Positions 7,258-16,716 of a stretch of 64,000 nucleotides of DNA are shown here, one piece after another. The stretch comes from Wolinella sp963540505 (GTDB lineage: Bacteria; Campylobacterota; Campylobacteria; Campylobacterales; Helicobacteraceae): the NCBI GenBank assembly GCA_963540505.1, contig CAUTMV010000003.1, positions 62,001-126,000 on the forward strand. The letters are read 5' to 3'. Numbering within the stretch: position 1 is the first letter of the stretch; each line of letters opens with the position of its first letter. The notes below the pieces were generated by a model. It searched no databases. It had not been told where the DNA came from and saw only the letters and a program-made list of their open reading frames with translations. Position numbers and translations under genes: made by a program.

Positions 7258-9421
7258 AATAGACCGTCGCAAGTTCTTTAAGCGAACAGGAAATCCCATC
7301 GATTTCCACTCGCTCGCCCCCGATTTTACCTAAGATTTTATGGGCGATTCCCAGTCTATTGGCTAGGTTTTCTACGTGGGGCAGATTCTCTTTGCTAACC
7401 TCGATAATTGCGCGACTTGCGCTCTCGCTAAAAATATCCACTCCAAGATTACTCTCCACCTTACAGCCACGATTCCCAAGCACGCTTGATTTAGCGAGCG
7501 CAAGGGCGATTCCGCCGAGATTTACATCTTTGGCACTCGCTAGGATTCCCGCCTCATTGCCCTCTTCTAGGAATCTCCACAGTGTGCGCTCCTTTTTTAG
7601 GTCGATCTTTGGCGCATCTCCGCCCAGATTTCCCAAAATCTCCTTTTGGTAGAGGCTTCCGCCAAATTCGCTCGCACTCTCGCCCAAAAGCACGATGAGA
7701 TTCCCCTCCTCTTTAAAGCCGCTAAAAAGCACCCTCTGCGCGCTCTTTAATAAGCCTACCGCAGCAATGCTCGGCGTGGGGAAAATATCTGTGCCATTGC
7801 TCTGATTATAGAGCGAGACATTGCCGCTCACTACGGGTGTTTCAAGCTCTTTGCACGCCTCTTTGATCCCCTCGCACGCTTCGGAGAATTGCCACATTAC
7901 TTCGGGATTCTCAGGATTCCCAAAATTCAGACAATCCGTAATCGCCAACGCTCTAGCCCCGCGCACAGCGACATTCCGCCCTGCCTCAGCCACGGCGAGC
8001 TTCGCCCCCTCGCGCGGATTTAGGTAGCAGTAGCGCGCATTGCAATCCACACTCATCGCCAAAGCCGCTCCGTTCTCCCTCACACGCACCACACTCCCAT
8101 CAAGCGCGCCCGCACCGATGATTGTATTGCTCTGCACCATGGAATCATACTGGCTATAAACCCATGATTTATCGAGCACTTCAGGTGCTCTCCATAGCTT
8201 CATAAACGCCTCTTTGGGCGAGATTCCCGCGCAGAGATTGACTTTTTGCTTCTGTAAAGCCTCCAAATAGGCGGGCTTCTTTGCAGGGCGACTAAGTATC
8301 GGAGCCTCCTCGCTCACCGGCGCAATGGGAATCTCTGCGCATTTTTCTCCATGCCAAAATAGCTCCATTTTCCCGCTATTTGTCACCTCGCCGATCACTT
8401 CTGCATCAAGCTCCCATTTGCGGAAAATCTCCAAAACCCGCTCTTCACACCCTTTGCGCGCACAAAGGAGCATGCGCTCTTGGCTTTCGCTTAGCATTAG
8501 CTCATAGGGACTCATGCCCGATTCCCGCATGGGAATCCGATCTAGATGCATAATCATGCCACTCCCGCTACGCCCCGCCATCTCAAAGCTTGAGCTAGTC
8601 AGCCCTGCCGCGCCCATGTCTTGGATTCCTACGATGTAATCGGTCTTAAAAAGCTCCAAACACGCCTCAAGCAACAACTTCTCAGAAAATGGATCACCCA
8701 CTTGCACGGTCGGACGCAAGGCGTTTGATTCCTCACTGAAGCTATCACTGCTCATCACCGCGCCGCCCAGCCCATCGCGCCCCGTTTTGCTCCCAACATA
8801 AATGACGGGATTCCCGCTCCCCTCGGCGCGTCCGTAGAATATCTCATCACTTTTGGCAATCCCGAGTGTAAAAGCATTGACCAAAATGTTGCCGTTGTAG
8901 CACTCTTCAAAACTCATCTCCCCGCCAATCGTAGGCACGCCCATGCAGTTGCCATAGCCACCGATTCCCGCGACGACGCCTTTGAGTAAATAGCGATGTT
9001 TTTTCCCCATCTCATCATCACGGCGAATATCACCAAACCGAATGGAATTCAGGCTCGCCACAGGGCGCGCACCCATGGTAAAAATATCGCGCATAATCCC
9101 GCCCACACCCGTGGCTGCGCCCTGATAGGGCTCAAGGAAGCTTGGGTGATTGTGCGATTCCATCTTAAAAACCGCGGCATATCCCCCGCCAATATCGATT
9201 ACACCGGCATTTTCACCCGGTCCTTGGATCACCCATGGGGCTTTGGTAGGGAAAGCACTTAAATATTTCTTGCTTGATTTGTAGCTACAATGCTCGCTCC
9301 ACATCGCCGAGAAGATTCCGAGCTCCACGAGATTTGGCTCGCGCCCAAGAATCTCGATAATCCGCTCATAGTCCGCTTGCGAGAGTTTGTGATTTTTAAG
9401 TAGCGTTGGGAGATTTTCCAT
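7223..9421 (-). CDS. purL: Phosphoribosylformylglycinamidine synthase subunit PurL
   Basis: 732 residues, the length of the small PurL found in bacteria that also use PurS and PurQ. It contains EHCSYKSSKKYL near residues 45-56 and GPGENAGVIDIGGGYAAVFK, typical of the ATP-binding AIRS-like fold, plus the second AIRS-like half. It catalyses ATP-dependent conversion of FGAR to FGAM in purine synthesis. The ribosome site before ATG is weak (ACTAGGC). It is divergent from ppsA. The gene carries many GGGAATC/GATTCCC motifs. Confidence 0.96.
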   Translation of the reverse strand: MENLPTLLKNHKLSQADYERIIEILGREPNLVELGIFSAMWSEHCSYKSSKKYLSAFPTKAPWVIQGPGENAGVIDIGGGYAAVFKMESHNHPSFLEPYQGAATGVGGIMRDIFTMGARPVASLNSIRFGDIRRDDEMGKKHRYLLKGVVAGIGGYGNCMGVPTIGGEMSFEECYNGNILVNAFTLGIAKSDEIFYGRAEGSGNPVIYVGSKTGRDGLGGAVMSSDSFSEESNALRPTVQVGDPFSEKLLLEACLELFKTDYIVGIQDMGAAGLTSSSFEMAGRSGSGMIMHLDRIPMRESGMSPYELMLSESQERMLLCARKGCEERVLEIFRKWELDAEVIGEVTNSGKMELFWHGEKCAEIPIAPVSEEAPILSRPAKKPAYLEALQKQKVNLCAGISPKEAFMKLWRAPEVLDKSWVYSQYDSMVQSNTIIGAGALDGSVVRVRENGAALAMSVDCNARYCYLNPREGAKLAVAEAGRNVAVRGARALAITDCLNFGNPENPEVMWQFSEACEGIKEACKELETPVVSGNVSLYNQSNGTDIFPTPSIAAVGLLKSAQRVLFSGFKEEGNLIVLLGESASEFGGSLYQKEILGNLGGDAPKIDLKKERTLWRFLEEGNEAGILASAKDVNLGGIALALAKSSVLGNRGCKVESNLGVDIFSESASRAIIEVSKENLPHVENLANRLGIAHKILGKIGGERVEIDGISCSLKELATVYYEGFRKLVEKI

Positions 9422-9599
9422 AATGCCTAGTCCTTAAACGGTATTTCAAAAGAGGGTCGATTCCCGCTGTGAAAGCGGCGGATTTTACTTAAAAGGCGAT
9501 AAAGTAGAGATGAAACCCGTTGCTTTGAGAATCTAGGAATATTTTTAACTAAATTTTGTAGAATGCCACCCATCATATATGTCTAAGGAGTGAAGGACG

Positions 9600-12023
9600 A
9601 TGAAATACATCAAGTTTTTTAAGGAGCTGAACAACCGTGATGTTCCTATTGTAGGCGGTAAGAACGCGAGCATTGGAGAGATGTTTCAAGAGCTTGTGCC
9701 TATGGGGATCAAAGTCCCAAACGGCTTTGCAATCACCAGTGAAGCCTACTGGTATCTGCTTGATAGCGCGGGAATTCGAGACAAAATCCGCTCGCTTCTT
9801 GAGGATATTGATGTAACCGAAATTGATGTCTTGAAAGTTCGCTCCAAAAAAGTCCGCGATATGATTTTTGGGACGCCCTTGCCCGGGGATCTTCGCGAGG
9901 AGATATTGGAGGCGTATTCTGCGCTCAGCAGCGAATACAACATGGAGCAAGCTGATGTCGCCGTGCGAAGCTCCGCCACGGCTGAGGATCTTCCCGACGC
10001 CTCTTTTGCGGGGCAGCAAGATACTTATCTAAGCGTGCAGGGACATCAAGAGCTAATCCACTACGTGAAATCCTGCTTTGCCTCACTCTTTACCGATCGA
10101 GCCGTGAGCTATCGCGCTTCACGAGGGTTTGACCACTTCAAAGTCGCGCTTAGCGTAGGCGTGCAAAAGATGGTGCGAAGCGATAAGGGGAGCTCGGGGG
10201 TGATGTTCTCTATCGATACAGAGACAGGCTTTAAGGATACGGTTTTTATCACGTCCAGCTGGGGGTTAGGCGAAAATGTCGTGGGCGGGACGGTCAATCC
10301 CGATGAATTTTATGTCTTTAAGCCCACGCTCGCTCAGGGGAAACGCCCGATTATTAAGCGTCAATTAGGACACAAGCACCTAAAAATGGTCTACGCCGCT
10401 CCGGGTAGCGAACATCCGACGAAAAATATTCCCACCACACAGGAGGAGATGAACAGCTTCTCCATAACCGATGACGAACTACTCACACTTGCGCGCTATG
10501 CGGTAATTATTGAGAATCACTACTCCAAAGAGGCGGGCGAATATCGACCGATGGACATGGAATGGGCTAAAGATGGCATCACGGGCGAGCTATATATCGT
10601 GCAGGCGCGTCCGGAAACCGTGCAGAGCCAAAAGATGAAGCAAGGGGGCAATAAGCTTGAGAAGTATCTCTTTGAAGAGAAAAACAAAAAGAGGGAAATT
10701 CTCCTAAGAGGTAAGGCGATCGGCGGGAAAATCGGACATGGCAAGGTGCGCGTGATTGAGAGTATCGTCAATATGTCCGAGATTAAAGAGGGTGAAATTC
10801 TTGTAACAGACAACACCGATCCGGACTGGGAACCCGCGATGAAAAAGGCTGCCGCTGTCATCACTAATCGCGGCGGACGCACCTGCCACGCGGCGATTGT
10901 CGCGCGTGAAATAGGCGTGCCTGCGATTGTAGGCGCAATCGGCGCGACGGAGAAGCTGGAGACGGGCATGGAGGTGAGCGTCTCATGTGCAGAGGGCGAA
11001 GAGGGTTTTGTCTATGCGGGAATCCACAATTTCAAAGTAGAGAGCGTCGATCTCTCAAACCTAGAGCAGCCCAAAACAAAAATCTACATGAACGTGGGGA
11101 ATCCGGAAAAAGCCTTCCATTTCTCCAAGATTCCCAACAACGGTGTCGGACTGGCACGCATGGAATTCATCATCAACAACTACATCAAAGCCCATCCACT
11201 CGCGCTTGTAGATATGCAAAATGGCAAGAAAAATATCGCCGATGCCAAGACAATCCAAGAAATCATGGCAGGCTATGAGAATCCCAAAGATTTCTTCACC
11301 AAAAAAATCGCCGAGGGTGTGGGTATGATTGCGAGTGCGTTCTATCCCAATCCCGTCATCGTGCGCACCAGCGACTTCAAAACCAACGAATATCGTCGCA
11401 TGATCGGCGGAGCGGAATACGAGCCCCACGAGGAGAATCCGATGATAGGCTACCGCGGAGCTAGTCGCTACTATTCTGAGGCGTATCGACCGGCGTTTGA
11501 GTGGGAGTGTCAGGCACTCGCAAGCGTGCGAAGTGAGATGGGGCTTACCAATATGAAAGTGATGATTCCTTTCCTGCGCTCGCCTGAAGAGGGCAAAAAA
11601 GTGCTTGAAATCATGCGCCGAAACGGGCTAGTCTCAGGGGAAAACGGGCTTGAAATCTACGTAATGTGCGAACTGCCCGTGAATGTGATTTTGGCTGATG
11701 AGTTTTTGCAGATGTTTGATGGCTTCTCTATCGGCTCTAATGACCTCACCCAGCTCACTCTTGGCGTAGATAGAGACGGCGAGCTTGTGAGCCACGCCTT
11801 TGATGAACGCAACCCCGCCCTGCTTAAGATGTTCGCTCAAGCCATTGGCGCGGCGAAACAAGCGGGCAAATATTGCGGAATCTGTGGTCAAGCACCAAGC
11901 GACTACATCGAGATCGCCGAATTCCTCGTCAGGGAGGGAATCAGCTCCATATCTCTAAACCCCGATTCCGTGATTAATACGTGGGAGCGAATTGTGAAGC
12001 TCGAAAAAGAGCTCGGACGCTAG
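9600..12023 (+). CDS. ppsA: Phosphoenolpyruvate synthase (pyruvate, water dikinase)
   Basis: 807 residues with an N-terminal pyruvate-phosphate-dikinase ATP-binding domain (VGGKNASIGEM at about 18-28; RSSATAEDLPDASFAGQQDT at 121-140), the central phosphohistidine site GGRTCHAAIVAREIGVPA, and the C-terminal PEP-binding barrel ending in the CGICGQAPSDY loop. It converts pyruvate, ATP and water to PEP, AMP and phosphate, the gluconeogenic entry expected for an organism living on organic acids. GGAGTGAAGGACG precedes ATG. A small hairpin CCGCT/AGCGG near 9466-9480 lies in the shared promoter region with purL. Confidence 0.97.
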   Translation: MKYIKFFKELNNRDVPIVGGKNASIGEMFQELVPMGIKVPNGFAITSEAYWYLLDSAGIRDKIRSLLEDIDVTEIDVLKVRSKKVRDMIFGTPLPGDLREEILEAYSALSSEYNMEQADVAVRSSATAEDLPDASFAGQQDTYLSVQGHQELIHYVKSCFASLFTDRAVSYRASRGFDHFKVALSVGVQKMVRSDKGSSGVMFSIDTETGFKDTVFITSSWGLGENVVGGTVNPDEFYVFKPTLAQGKRPIIKRQLGHKHLKMVYAAPGSEHPTKNIPTTQEEMNSFSITDDELLTLARYAVIIENHYSKEAGEYRPMDMEWAKDGITGELYIVQARPETVQSQKMKQGGNKLEKYLFEEKNKKREILLRGKAIGGKIGHGKVRVIESIVNMSEIKEGEILVTDNTDPDWEPAMKKAAAVITNRGGRTCHAAIVAREIGVPAIVGAIGATEKLETGMEVSVSCAEGEEGFVYAGIHNFKVESVDLSNLEQPKTKIYMNVGNPEKAFHFSKIPNNGVGLARMEFIINNYIKAHPLALVDMQNGKKNIADAKTIQEIMAGYENPKDFFTKKIAEGVGMIASAFYPNPVIVRTSDFKTNEYRRMIGGAEYEPHEENPMIGYRGASRYYSEAYRPAFEWECQALASVRSEMGLTNMKVMIPFLRSPEEGKKVLEIMRRNGLVSGENGLEIYVMCELPVNVILADEFLQMFDGFSIGSNDLTQLTLGVDRDGELVSHAFDERNPALLKMFAQAIGAAKQAGKYCGICGQAPSDYIEIAEFLVREGISSISLNPDSVINTWERIVKLEKELGR

Positions 12024-12050
12024 AGCTTTGGTTGTGTTTTTGAAAGGTCA

Positions 12051-13904
12051 ATGATTATGAATTATAAAAAATCTTTATCGCTGATTTTGATATTTCTAGC
12101 GGTATTTGCACTCACACGAGGCTGGCTCTACGTCGAATATTTTGACTATTTTGGCGAGCTATCCTTCAAAGACACGATACTTGCGTTCATTCAGGGCATT
12201 CGATTTGACCTAAACGTCATTTTTACATTCCTATCTCCCCTTATTTTGGTGCAGAGCCTGCCATTCATTCGCCCTTACAAAGTGCTTGACAGGCTCTATT
12301 TCGCGTATGCTTCGGTCATGCTTGTGATATTTGTCTTCGCGCTCATGGGCGATGTCATCTATTTTAAAGAAGTGCAAAGGCACATGGGCGATGAGATTTT
12401 CCGACTCTCCACCGAAATCCTTTGGCTTGTGAAGCTGCCCGTGCTTTATCCTTATCACTTGCTTTTTGGGCTACTCCTAATCATCGCGGGAATCTACCTC
12501 CTATATAAAACACAAATCCAAAAAAGTGCGATCCCGCTCGCTCAAAAATATCGCGTCGCAATATTTATTGCTATGCTTCTAGTCGGATTCCTCGCTATTA
12601 GAGGGACAATCACAAGCAAGCCCATCTCTATTTCAAATGCCTTTGCTAACGGCTCTCAGAAATTTGGCGCACTCAGCCTCAATGGCATTTTTACCTCCTT
12701 TATCTACCACAAGCGCATGGGGCGACACAATTACGCCTATTACCCCATGGATGAGGCGTTAGCCAATCTCGGCTTGAATGCGAGCGAATATCCGCTGGAA
12801 AAATCCTATAACAACGAGCGGAGCAACCTAAACATCGTCTTTATCCTTATGGAGAGCTGGATGCCGCAGTTTATCGACAGCTTCGAGGGCAAAGGCGAGG
12901 CGGTAACGCCAAACTTCGATGAGCTCGCACGAAATGGCTTACGATTCTCAAATTTCTTCGCCAATGGCAGTCGCTCTATTGAGGGCATACAGTCCGCATT
13001 GACGGGAATCGTCCCGCTCCAAGGCTATCCCAATCTCGGCTTTGGACTTGAGAATTCCAACATCACGAAGCTCGGCAATATCCTAAGAAACAACGGCTAT
13101 GAGTCCATCATGATGCAAACGAGCAAGCGCGGGAGCTACTACATGGACACAATCGCTAATGTGCTTGGTTTTGATCGCTACTTTGGTATGGAGGATATGC
13201 CCGTTATGCTGGATTATCCCAATCCTAAAGGTGCGCAATTTGGCTGGGATTACGAAGGATACATGAAGCTTTTAGGCGAAATTAACAAAAGCAAGCGAAA
13301 TTTCTTTGCATTTTTCTTTACAGGCACGACGCACGTGGAGTTCCCACGCTTGCAGGAGCGATTTGAGAAATTCCCCTATGATGACGGACATGGGGTAAAT
13401 GCCTTTAAAAATATGCTCCACTACTCCGACTGGGCGCTTGGGGAGTTCATGCGTTTAGCGAAGAAAGAGCCTTGGTTTGAGGATACGATTTTTATCCTAT
13501 TCTCCGATCACACAAACGGCTTGGGCAGGGATTGGACGCTTAGGTCGCGATTCCGTATCCCGTGTGTCTTTTATTCGCCTAAACATATCGCACCGGGCAT
13601 CCATACTGCCTATTCGCACCAGCTTCAAATTATGCCTACCATCATTGATCTTTTAGGCTTTAAAGACCCATTTTATTCGCTCACCCATTCCATTTTCAAG
13701 AATCATGGAGATGGGGAGCTCATCTACAATCTCGGGGGCGAGACGACGAGCCTTATTAGTAGCGATGGCTTCTTGGTAAAAAGTGGCGATTCCCTGCTTG
13801 AGAGCAGCTATGACCCTGCACGCCTAGAGGAGCAAAACAAAAAATTGCAGTCCATTATTACTGTCGTTGGGGAGCTTTTGCGCACGAATAAAATTGCTCG
13901 GTGA
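12051..13904 (+). CDS. LtaS/MdoB-like membrane sulfatase-fold phosphotransferase
   Basis: 617 residues with about five N-terminal membrane helices (residues about 8-190), then a periplasmic alkaline-phosphatase/sulfatase domain. Metal-site features include the MESW motif near residue 268, a GSRSIEGIQS segment carrying the likely nucleophile, GTTHVEF, and FSDHTNG near the end. Relatives move phosphoglycerol or phosphoethanolamine onto glycans or lipids at the outer face of the inner membrane; the substrate here is unknown. ATG at 12051 and ATG at 12057 are both possible behind GAAAGG. It follows ppsA by 27 bases but is unlikely to be functionally linked. Confidence 0.85.
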   Translation: MIMNYKKSLSLILIFLAVFALTRGWLYVEYFDYFGELSFKDTILAFIQGIRFDLNVIFTFLSPLILVQSLPFIRPYKVLDRLYFAYASVMLVIFVFALMGDVIYFKEVQRHMGDEIFRLSTEILWLVKLPVLYPYHLLFGLLLIIAGIYLLYKTQIQKSAIPLAQKYRVAIFIAMLLVGFLAIRGTITSKPISISNAFANGSQKFGALSLNGIFTSFIYHKRMGRHNYAYYPMDEALANLGLNASEYPLEKSYNNERSNLNIVFILMESWMPQFIDSFEGKGEAVTPNFDELARNGLRFSNFFANGSRSIEGIQSALTGIVPLQGYPNLGFGLENSNITKLGNILRNNGYESIMMQTSKRGSYYMDTIANVLGFDRYFGMEDMPVMLDYPNPKGAQFGWDYEGYMKLLGEINKSKRNFFAFFFTGTTHVEFPRLQERFEKFPYDDGHGVNAFKNMLHYSDWALGEFMRLAKKEPWFEDTIFILFSDHTNGLGRDWTLRSRFRIPCVFYSPKHIAPGIHTAYSHQLQIMPTIIDLLGFKDPFYSLTHSIFKNHGDGELIYNLGGETTSLISSDGFLVKSGDSLLESSYDPARLEEQNKKLQSIITVVGELLRTNKIAR

Positions 13905-13916
13905 TTGCTCTTTATG

Positions 13917-13939
13917 AGGGCGTGGATTCCCGCCTTTTT
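13917..13939 (+). terminator. Weak terminator containing the GATTCCC motif
   Basis: AGGGCG (13917-13922), loop TGGATTCC, CGCCTT (13931-13936, one G-U pair) then TTTA, shortly after the sulfatase stop. The GATTCCC motif forms the loop and part of the 3' arm, resembling how uptake sequences are used in terminators in other genera. Confidence 0.4.
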
Positions 13940-14003
13940 ATGTGGAATTTCTATGTGAGTGCGCCCATTTTGTGCCTAGGATTCCTAGGCAGTGCTATTT
14001 TGA

Positions 14004-14009
14004 TACAAT
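14004..14009 (+). promoter_or_regulatory. Probable -10 box for outer-membrane protein gene
   Basis: TTTTGATACAATG upstream of the barrel gene gives a -10 hexamer TACAAT about 26 bases before the start codon. No clear -35, as is usual for vegetative promoters of this phylum. Confidence 0.45.
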
Positions 14010-14034
14010 GCAAATATCTCTAAAAAGGAGTCCT

Positions 14035-14637
14035 ATGAATTTTGGCAGAAGTTCGTTGCTCACAGTGCTTTTAAGCACTTCACTCCTAGCACACGAGGGG
14101 AGTGAGAATGGCTTTTATCTAGGCGTGGGGCTAGACTTACTAAACTCCACAAGCCACACGGCAATCGACCTTCCCATGGGGTATTCGCTCACACAAAACC
14201 TCGATAAAGACAGGAAAGTCCAAAGACCCGGCATCAACATCGGCTATCGCTTTACGCCAAATCATCGAGTCTATTTTGAGTATCGCACGTTTGAGCGTGA
14301 GTTTGCACTCAAGGAACGAGAGATCTCAATGTGGCTTTTTGGCTATGCTTATACGCCTAAATTTAGCGATAATTGGCGCGCGCTCCTTGGAGCAAATATC
14401 GGCTCCACTTCCATGGCTGATGACTACAACCACGAAATCAGCGCAGGCACAGCAGGTCTTAAGCTTGGCATGATTCTTGAGCTTGCCGAGCATCATGAGA
14501 TTGAGCTTGGATTCCGCCACGATAGCGTGAAATTTGACATAAATTTTATGGGTGGCACGCCACAGACCATCATCGCCTATGGCACACAAGAGCTAAAATA
14601 CAACGGATTTTTTATAGGCTATGGCTATAAGTTCTAG
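14035..14637 (+). CDS. Small outer-membrane beta-barrel protein
   Basis: 200 residues from the ATG behind AAAAAGGAG; longer upstream frames lack a signal peptide at the right place. The signal peptide is MNFGRSSLLTVLLSTSLLAHE. The mature part alternates polar and aromatic residues (YFEYRTFEREF, GFFIGYGYKF) and ends in F, the hallmark of an 8-stranded OmpA/Opa-like barrel. Exact role unknown; such proteins are often surface adhesins or stress porins. It stands alone with its own promoter. Confidence 0.8.
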   Translation: MNFGRSSLLTVLLSTSLLAHEGSENGFYLGVGLDLLNSTSHTAIDLPMGYSLTQNLDKDRKVQRPGINIGYRFTPNHRVYFEYRTFEREFALKEREISMWLFGYAYTPKFSDNWRALLGANIGSTSMADDYNHEISAGTAGLKLGMILELAEHHEIELGFRHDSVKFDINFMGGTPQTIIAYGTQELKYNGFFIGYGYKF

Positions 14638-14760
14638 GGCATTTTCGCCCCTGCCCTCCCCAAGCTTCCTTTAATAAAAAAGAATAGAAAACCGCGTAGA
14701 TTTCTGCCAACTCCGTAGGAAATCCGCAAAAATCCTGCTTACAAATTCGCATACCAAAAG
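14638..14760. other. Convergent intergenic stretch
   Basis: Between the outer-membrane protein and pseudopilin genes, which converge. I see no clear terminator hairpin with a T-tract, only AT-rich DNA around 14670-14690. Confidence 0.5.
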
Positions 14761-15240
14761 CTAGAACTGCACTTCTTTAGGAGTAAGGACGAACTCATGA
14801 CGACCCGGCTTCCAAACCTTCCTGCACACAGGGCTATCTCGGACGGCAACAAACAGTATGACCCCATGCTCCGGCTCATACGTCTTTCCTAGACCAATAC
14901 ATGTATTATGCATAGTAGCATTACTCCCGCCATCGACTGCCAAAGTGCTGTAAGTAAGAGGAAGAGGAAATTCGGGATCTGTGAGATCATTTACTTTCCA
15001 AAGTGACTTAGTGATGTGGGTAACTGCCCAATTGGGCTCCCAATGATTAGAGGCATCTCCATTCTGCCCTATATGCATCGCCGCCTCCGCCTGTATGAGC
15101 GTCGCGATGTCCTGCTTGAGGGTAGCTGCCATCGCATCGACCCGATTTGCGGACATTTTGGGGATCGCAACGGCGGTGAGGATTCCCAGTATGACGACGA
15201 TGAATATGATTTCGATCATCGTAAAAGCGTGTCGTTTCAT
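14761..15240 (-). CDS. Type II pseudopilin / prepilin-like protein
   Basis: 159 residues starting with a short basic leader (MKRHA) and the class III signal FTMIEIIFIVVILGILTAVA, with E at position +5 of the mature protein for methylation and assembly. Cleavage after Ala rather than Gly is common in this phylum. The two Cys near the C-terminus (CIGLGK, PVCRK) may form a disulfide. It is predicted to be a subunit of a type II secretion or transformation pseudopilus, so it is a candidate for DNA uptake. AAGGAATG precedes ATG. A C12 tract lies 36 bases upstream of the start codon. No assembly ATPase or prepilin peptidase is in the window. Confidence 0.88.
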   Translation of the reverse strand: MKRHAFTMIEIIFIVVILGILTAVAIPKMSANRVDAMAATLKQDIATLIQAEAAMHIGQNGDASNHWEPNWAVTHITKSLWKVNDLTDPEFPLPLTYSTLAVDGGSNATMHNTCIGLGKTYEPEHGVILFVAVRDSPVCRKVWKPGRHEFVLTPKEVQF

Positions 15241-15275
15241 TTCGCATTCCTTGGGTTAAGCTATCTAAAAGCTCG

Positions 15276-15287
15276 CCCCCCCCCCCC
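15276..15287. repeat. Poly-C (12) tract upstream of pseudopilin gene
   Basis: Twelve C on the plus strand (poly-G on the coding strand of the pseudopilin gene), 36-47 bases before its start codon, in the promoter or 5' UTR region. Tracts of this length are slippage-prone in Campylobacterota. Confidence 0.85.
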
Positions 15288-15299
15288 TGCCATCTTACG

Positions 15300-15782
15300 C
15301 AGAGAGAGGGTCGGAATCTAGATGTGCAGTCTATGATACTGTAAAAATTCTTAAATGACTGGACTAGGTGGATTGAATGTGTTTGGGCTGTGGTTGTTTG
15401 CTTACCCGCGGGGAATATCCGTGCGAGAAGTAGAAAGGGTGAGGAATCGAGTGGGGAATCCGCAAGGAATTAGAGCGGGAATCCTTGGGGAAATCCAAGC
15501 GGGAATCGAGGAGTCGGAGGGGAGTTAAGGAAGCGAAAGCAAAAACAAGAAGTTAAAATGGGAATCAAATACAAAAAGCCCTTGATTCCTGCCTCGTAAG
15601 GAGTTTTGTTGGGAATCAATGCGGAAATCCAAGAGAAAGAATATGGGGGGGATATGAAGGAGAATCAAATGCTAGGAATTGCGCACACAAAACAAATCAA
15701 AAACACACCGCGTCAAAATCTTCCACAAGGATTGCCCAAAGTGAAGAGTCAAGGCGGGAATCCGCGCGCGCATTGTTTGTAT
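15300..15782. other. Noncoding stretch packed with GGGAATC motifs
   Basis: No gene seen; an 80-codon frame at 15606-15848 has a weak start and is dominated by motif-derived codons. GGGAATC or its complement occurs at 15454, 15477, 15501, 15560, 15611, 15756 and 15815 (the last just inside cvfB), with further one-base variants. The left end should contain the promoter of the pseudopilin gene. Confidence 0.7.
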
Positions 15783-16649
15783 TTAGTGCTGCAGAGCAAT
15801 ACCGCAAGGAGTGGGATTCCCGCTATTTTGCGTCTTTTTGGTATTTAAAAGCTTGATTTTTCCCTCTTTTAGAGCGCAAGTGAGCGCGCGCTTGAAGCCC
15901 TTTTTGCTCAATCCCGTGCGCTCTATAATCTCCTTTGGCGCAGAATCGTAGTGCAACATAAGCGATCCGCCTGCCTCCTTTAGCACCCGCAACAGTGTCG
16001 CGACCTCGCTTGCAAGTCCGCCCGATTCCTGACTTTTTCGCAACCTTAAATCAATCTTACCATCGCTTCGTATTGCCTTGATATAGGCTTTGTAGCGATT
16101 CCCAAGTGCCAGCTTTACAAAAACTTCATTATTAAAAAGCATGCCAAAATAGCGACCATTCACTACACAACCATAGCCAAGAGAGGAGTGTTCAAAAGGC
16201 AAAACCTCCACTTCAGTGTGCGCTTTGAGCGATTGGGGCGCGCTCTTTAGCCGCTCCTTAATCCCCAGTCGCGCAATAAGCCGCCCTTCCCTATCAAGGT
16301 CGATCCACACCACAACCAAATCCCCCACACAAAAGCGCGCAGGCTCTTTGCAGGGCATGAATAGATCCTTTGAGATTCCCATATCAAGATAGCACCCCTG
16401 CATAGCGACGCTTACGACCCTAAGTGCTGCAATTTCGCCGAGCTTCGCAAGGGGCTTAAGCGTCGTGGCGATGAGCCGATCCTCGCTGTCTGTGTAGAGA
16501 AACACCTCGAGCTTCTCGCCGATTTGAAGCTCTGCGGGCACATATCGTCGCGGAAGCAATACCTCTCCTTTGCCCGCTTCATCGCAAAGATAGACGCCAA
16601 AATCGACAAATTTCGCCACTTTGAGGTGCGCATAACAGCCGCATTTCAT
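15783..16649 (-). CDS. cvfB: CvfB-family S1 RNA-binding protein
   Basis: 288 residues with S1-like beta-barrel repeats in the first ~210 residues, including DGKIDLRLRK, and a C-terminal winged helix (residues about 225-270) with ERTGLSKKGFKRAL and EGKIKL, the CvfB/YitL architecture. Family members bind RNA and affect expression of surface and virulence factors in Gram-positives; the role here is unknown. AAGGGG precedes ATG. The last residues (SGNPTPCGIALQH) are encoded by DNA containing the GGGAATC motif and look like a recent read-through tail. Confidence 0.85.
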   Translation of the reverse strand: MKCGCYAHLKVAKFVDFGVYLCDEAGKGEVLLPRRYVPAELQIGEKLEVFLYTDSEDRLIATTLKPLAKLGEIAALRVVSVAMQGCYLDMGISKDLFMPCKEPARFCVGDLVVVWIDLDREGRLIARLGIKERLKSAPQSLKAHTEVEVLPFEHSSLGYGCVVNGRYFGMLFNNEVFVKLALGNRYKAYIKAIRSDGKIDLRLRKSQESGGLASEVATLLRVLKEAGGSLMLHYDSAPKEIIERTGLSKKGFKRALTCALKEGKIKLLNTKKTQNSGNPTPCGIALQH

Positions 16650-16716
16650 ATTTACCCCTTTTGGAAATCTCGCGCACGGCTAATGCTTTGAACTTAAGCG
16701 GGCTTACGATTCTTGC

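Noticed and set aside
15606..15848. 80-codon frame (plus) as a gene
   Set aside because: Its start is weak, it overlaps cvfB and is composed largely of motif-bearing noncoding sequence.
16650..16716. CTTAAGC/GCTTAAG repeat near 16693-16720 as a terminator
   Set aside because: The arms flank the GGDEF-EAL stop region and one arm overlaps its last codons; no T-tract follows.
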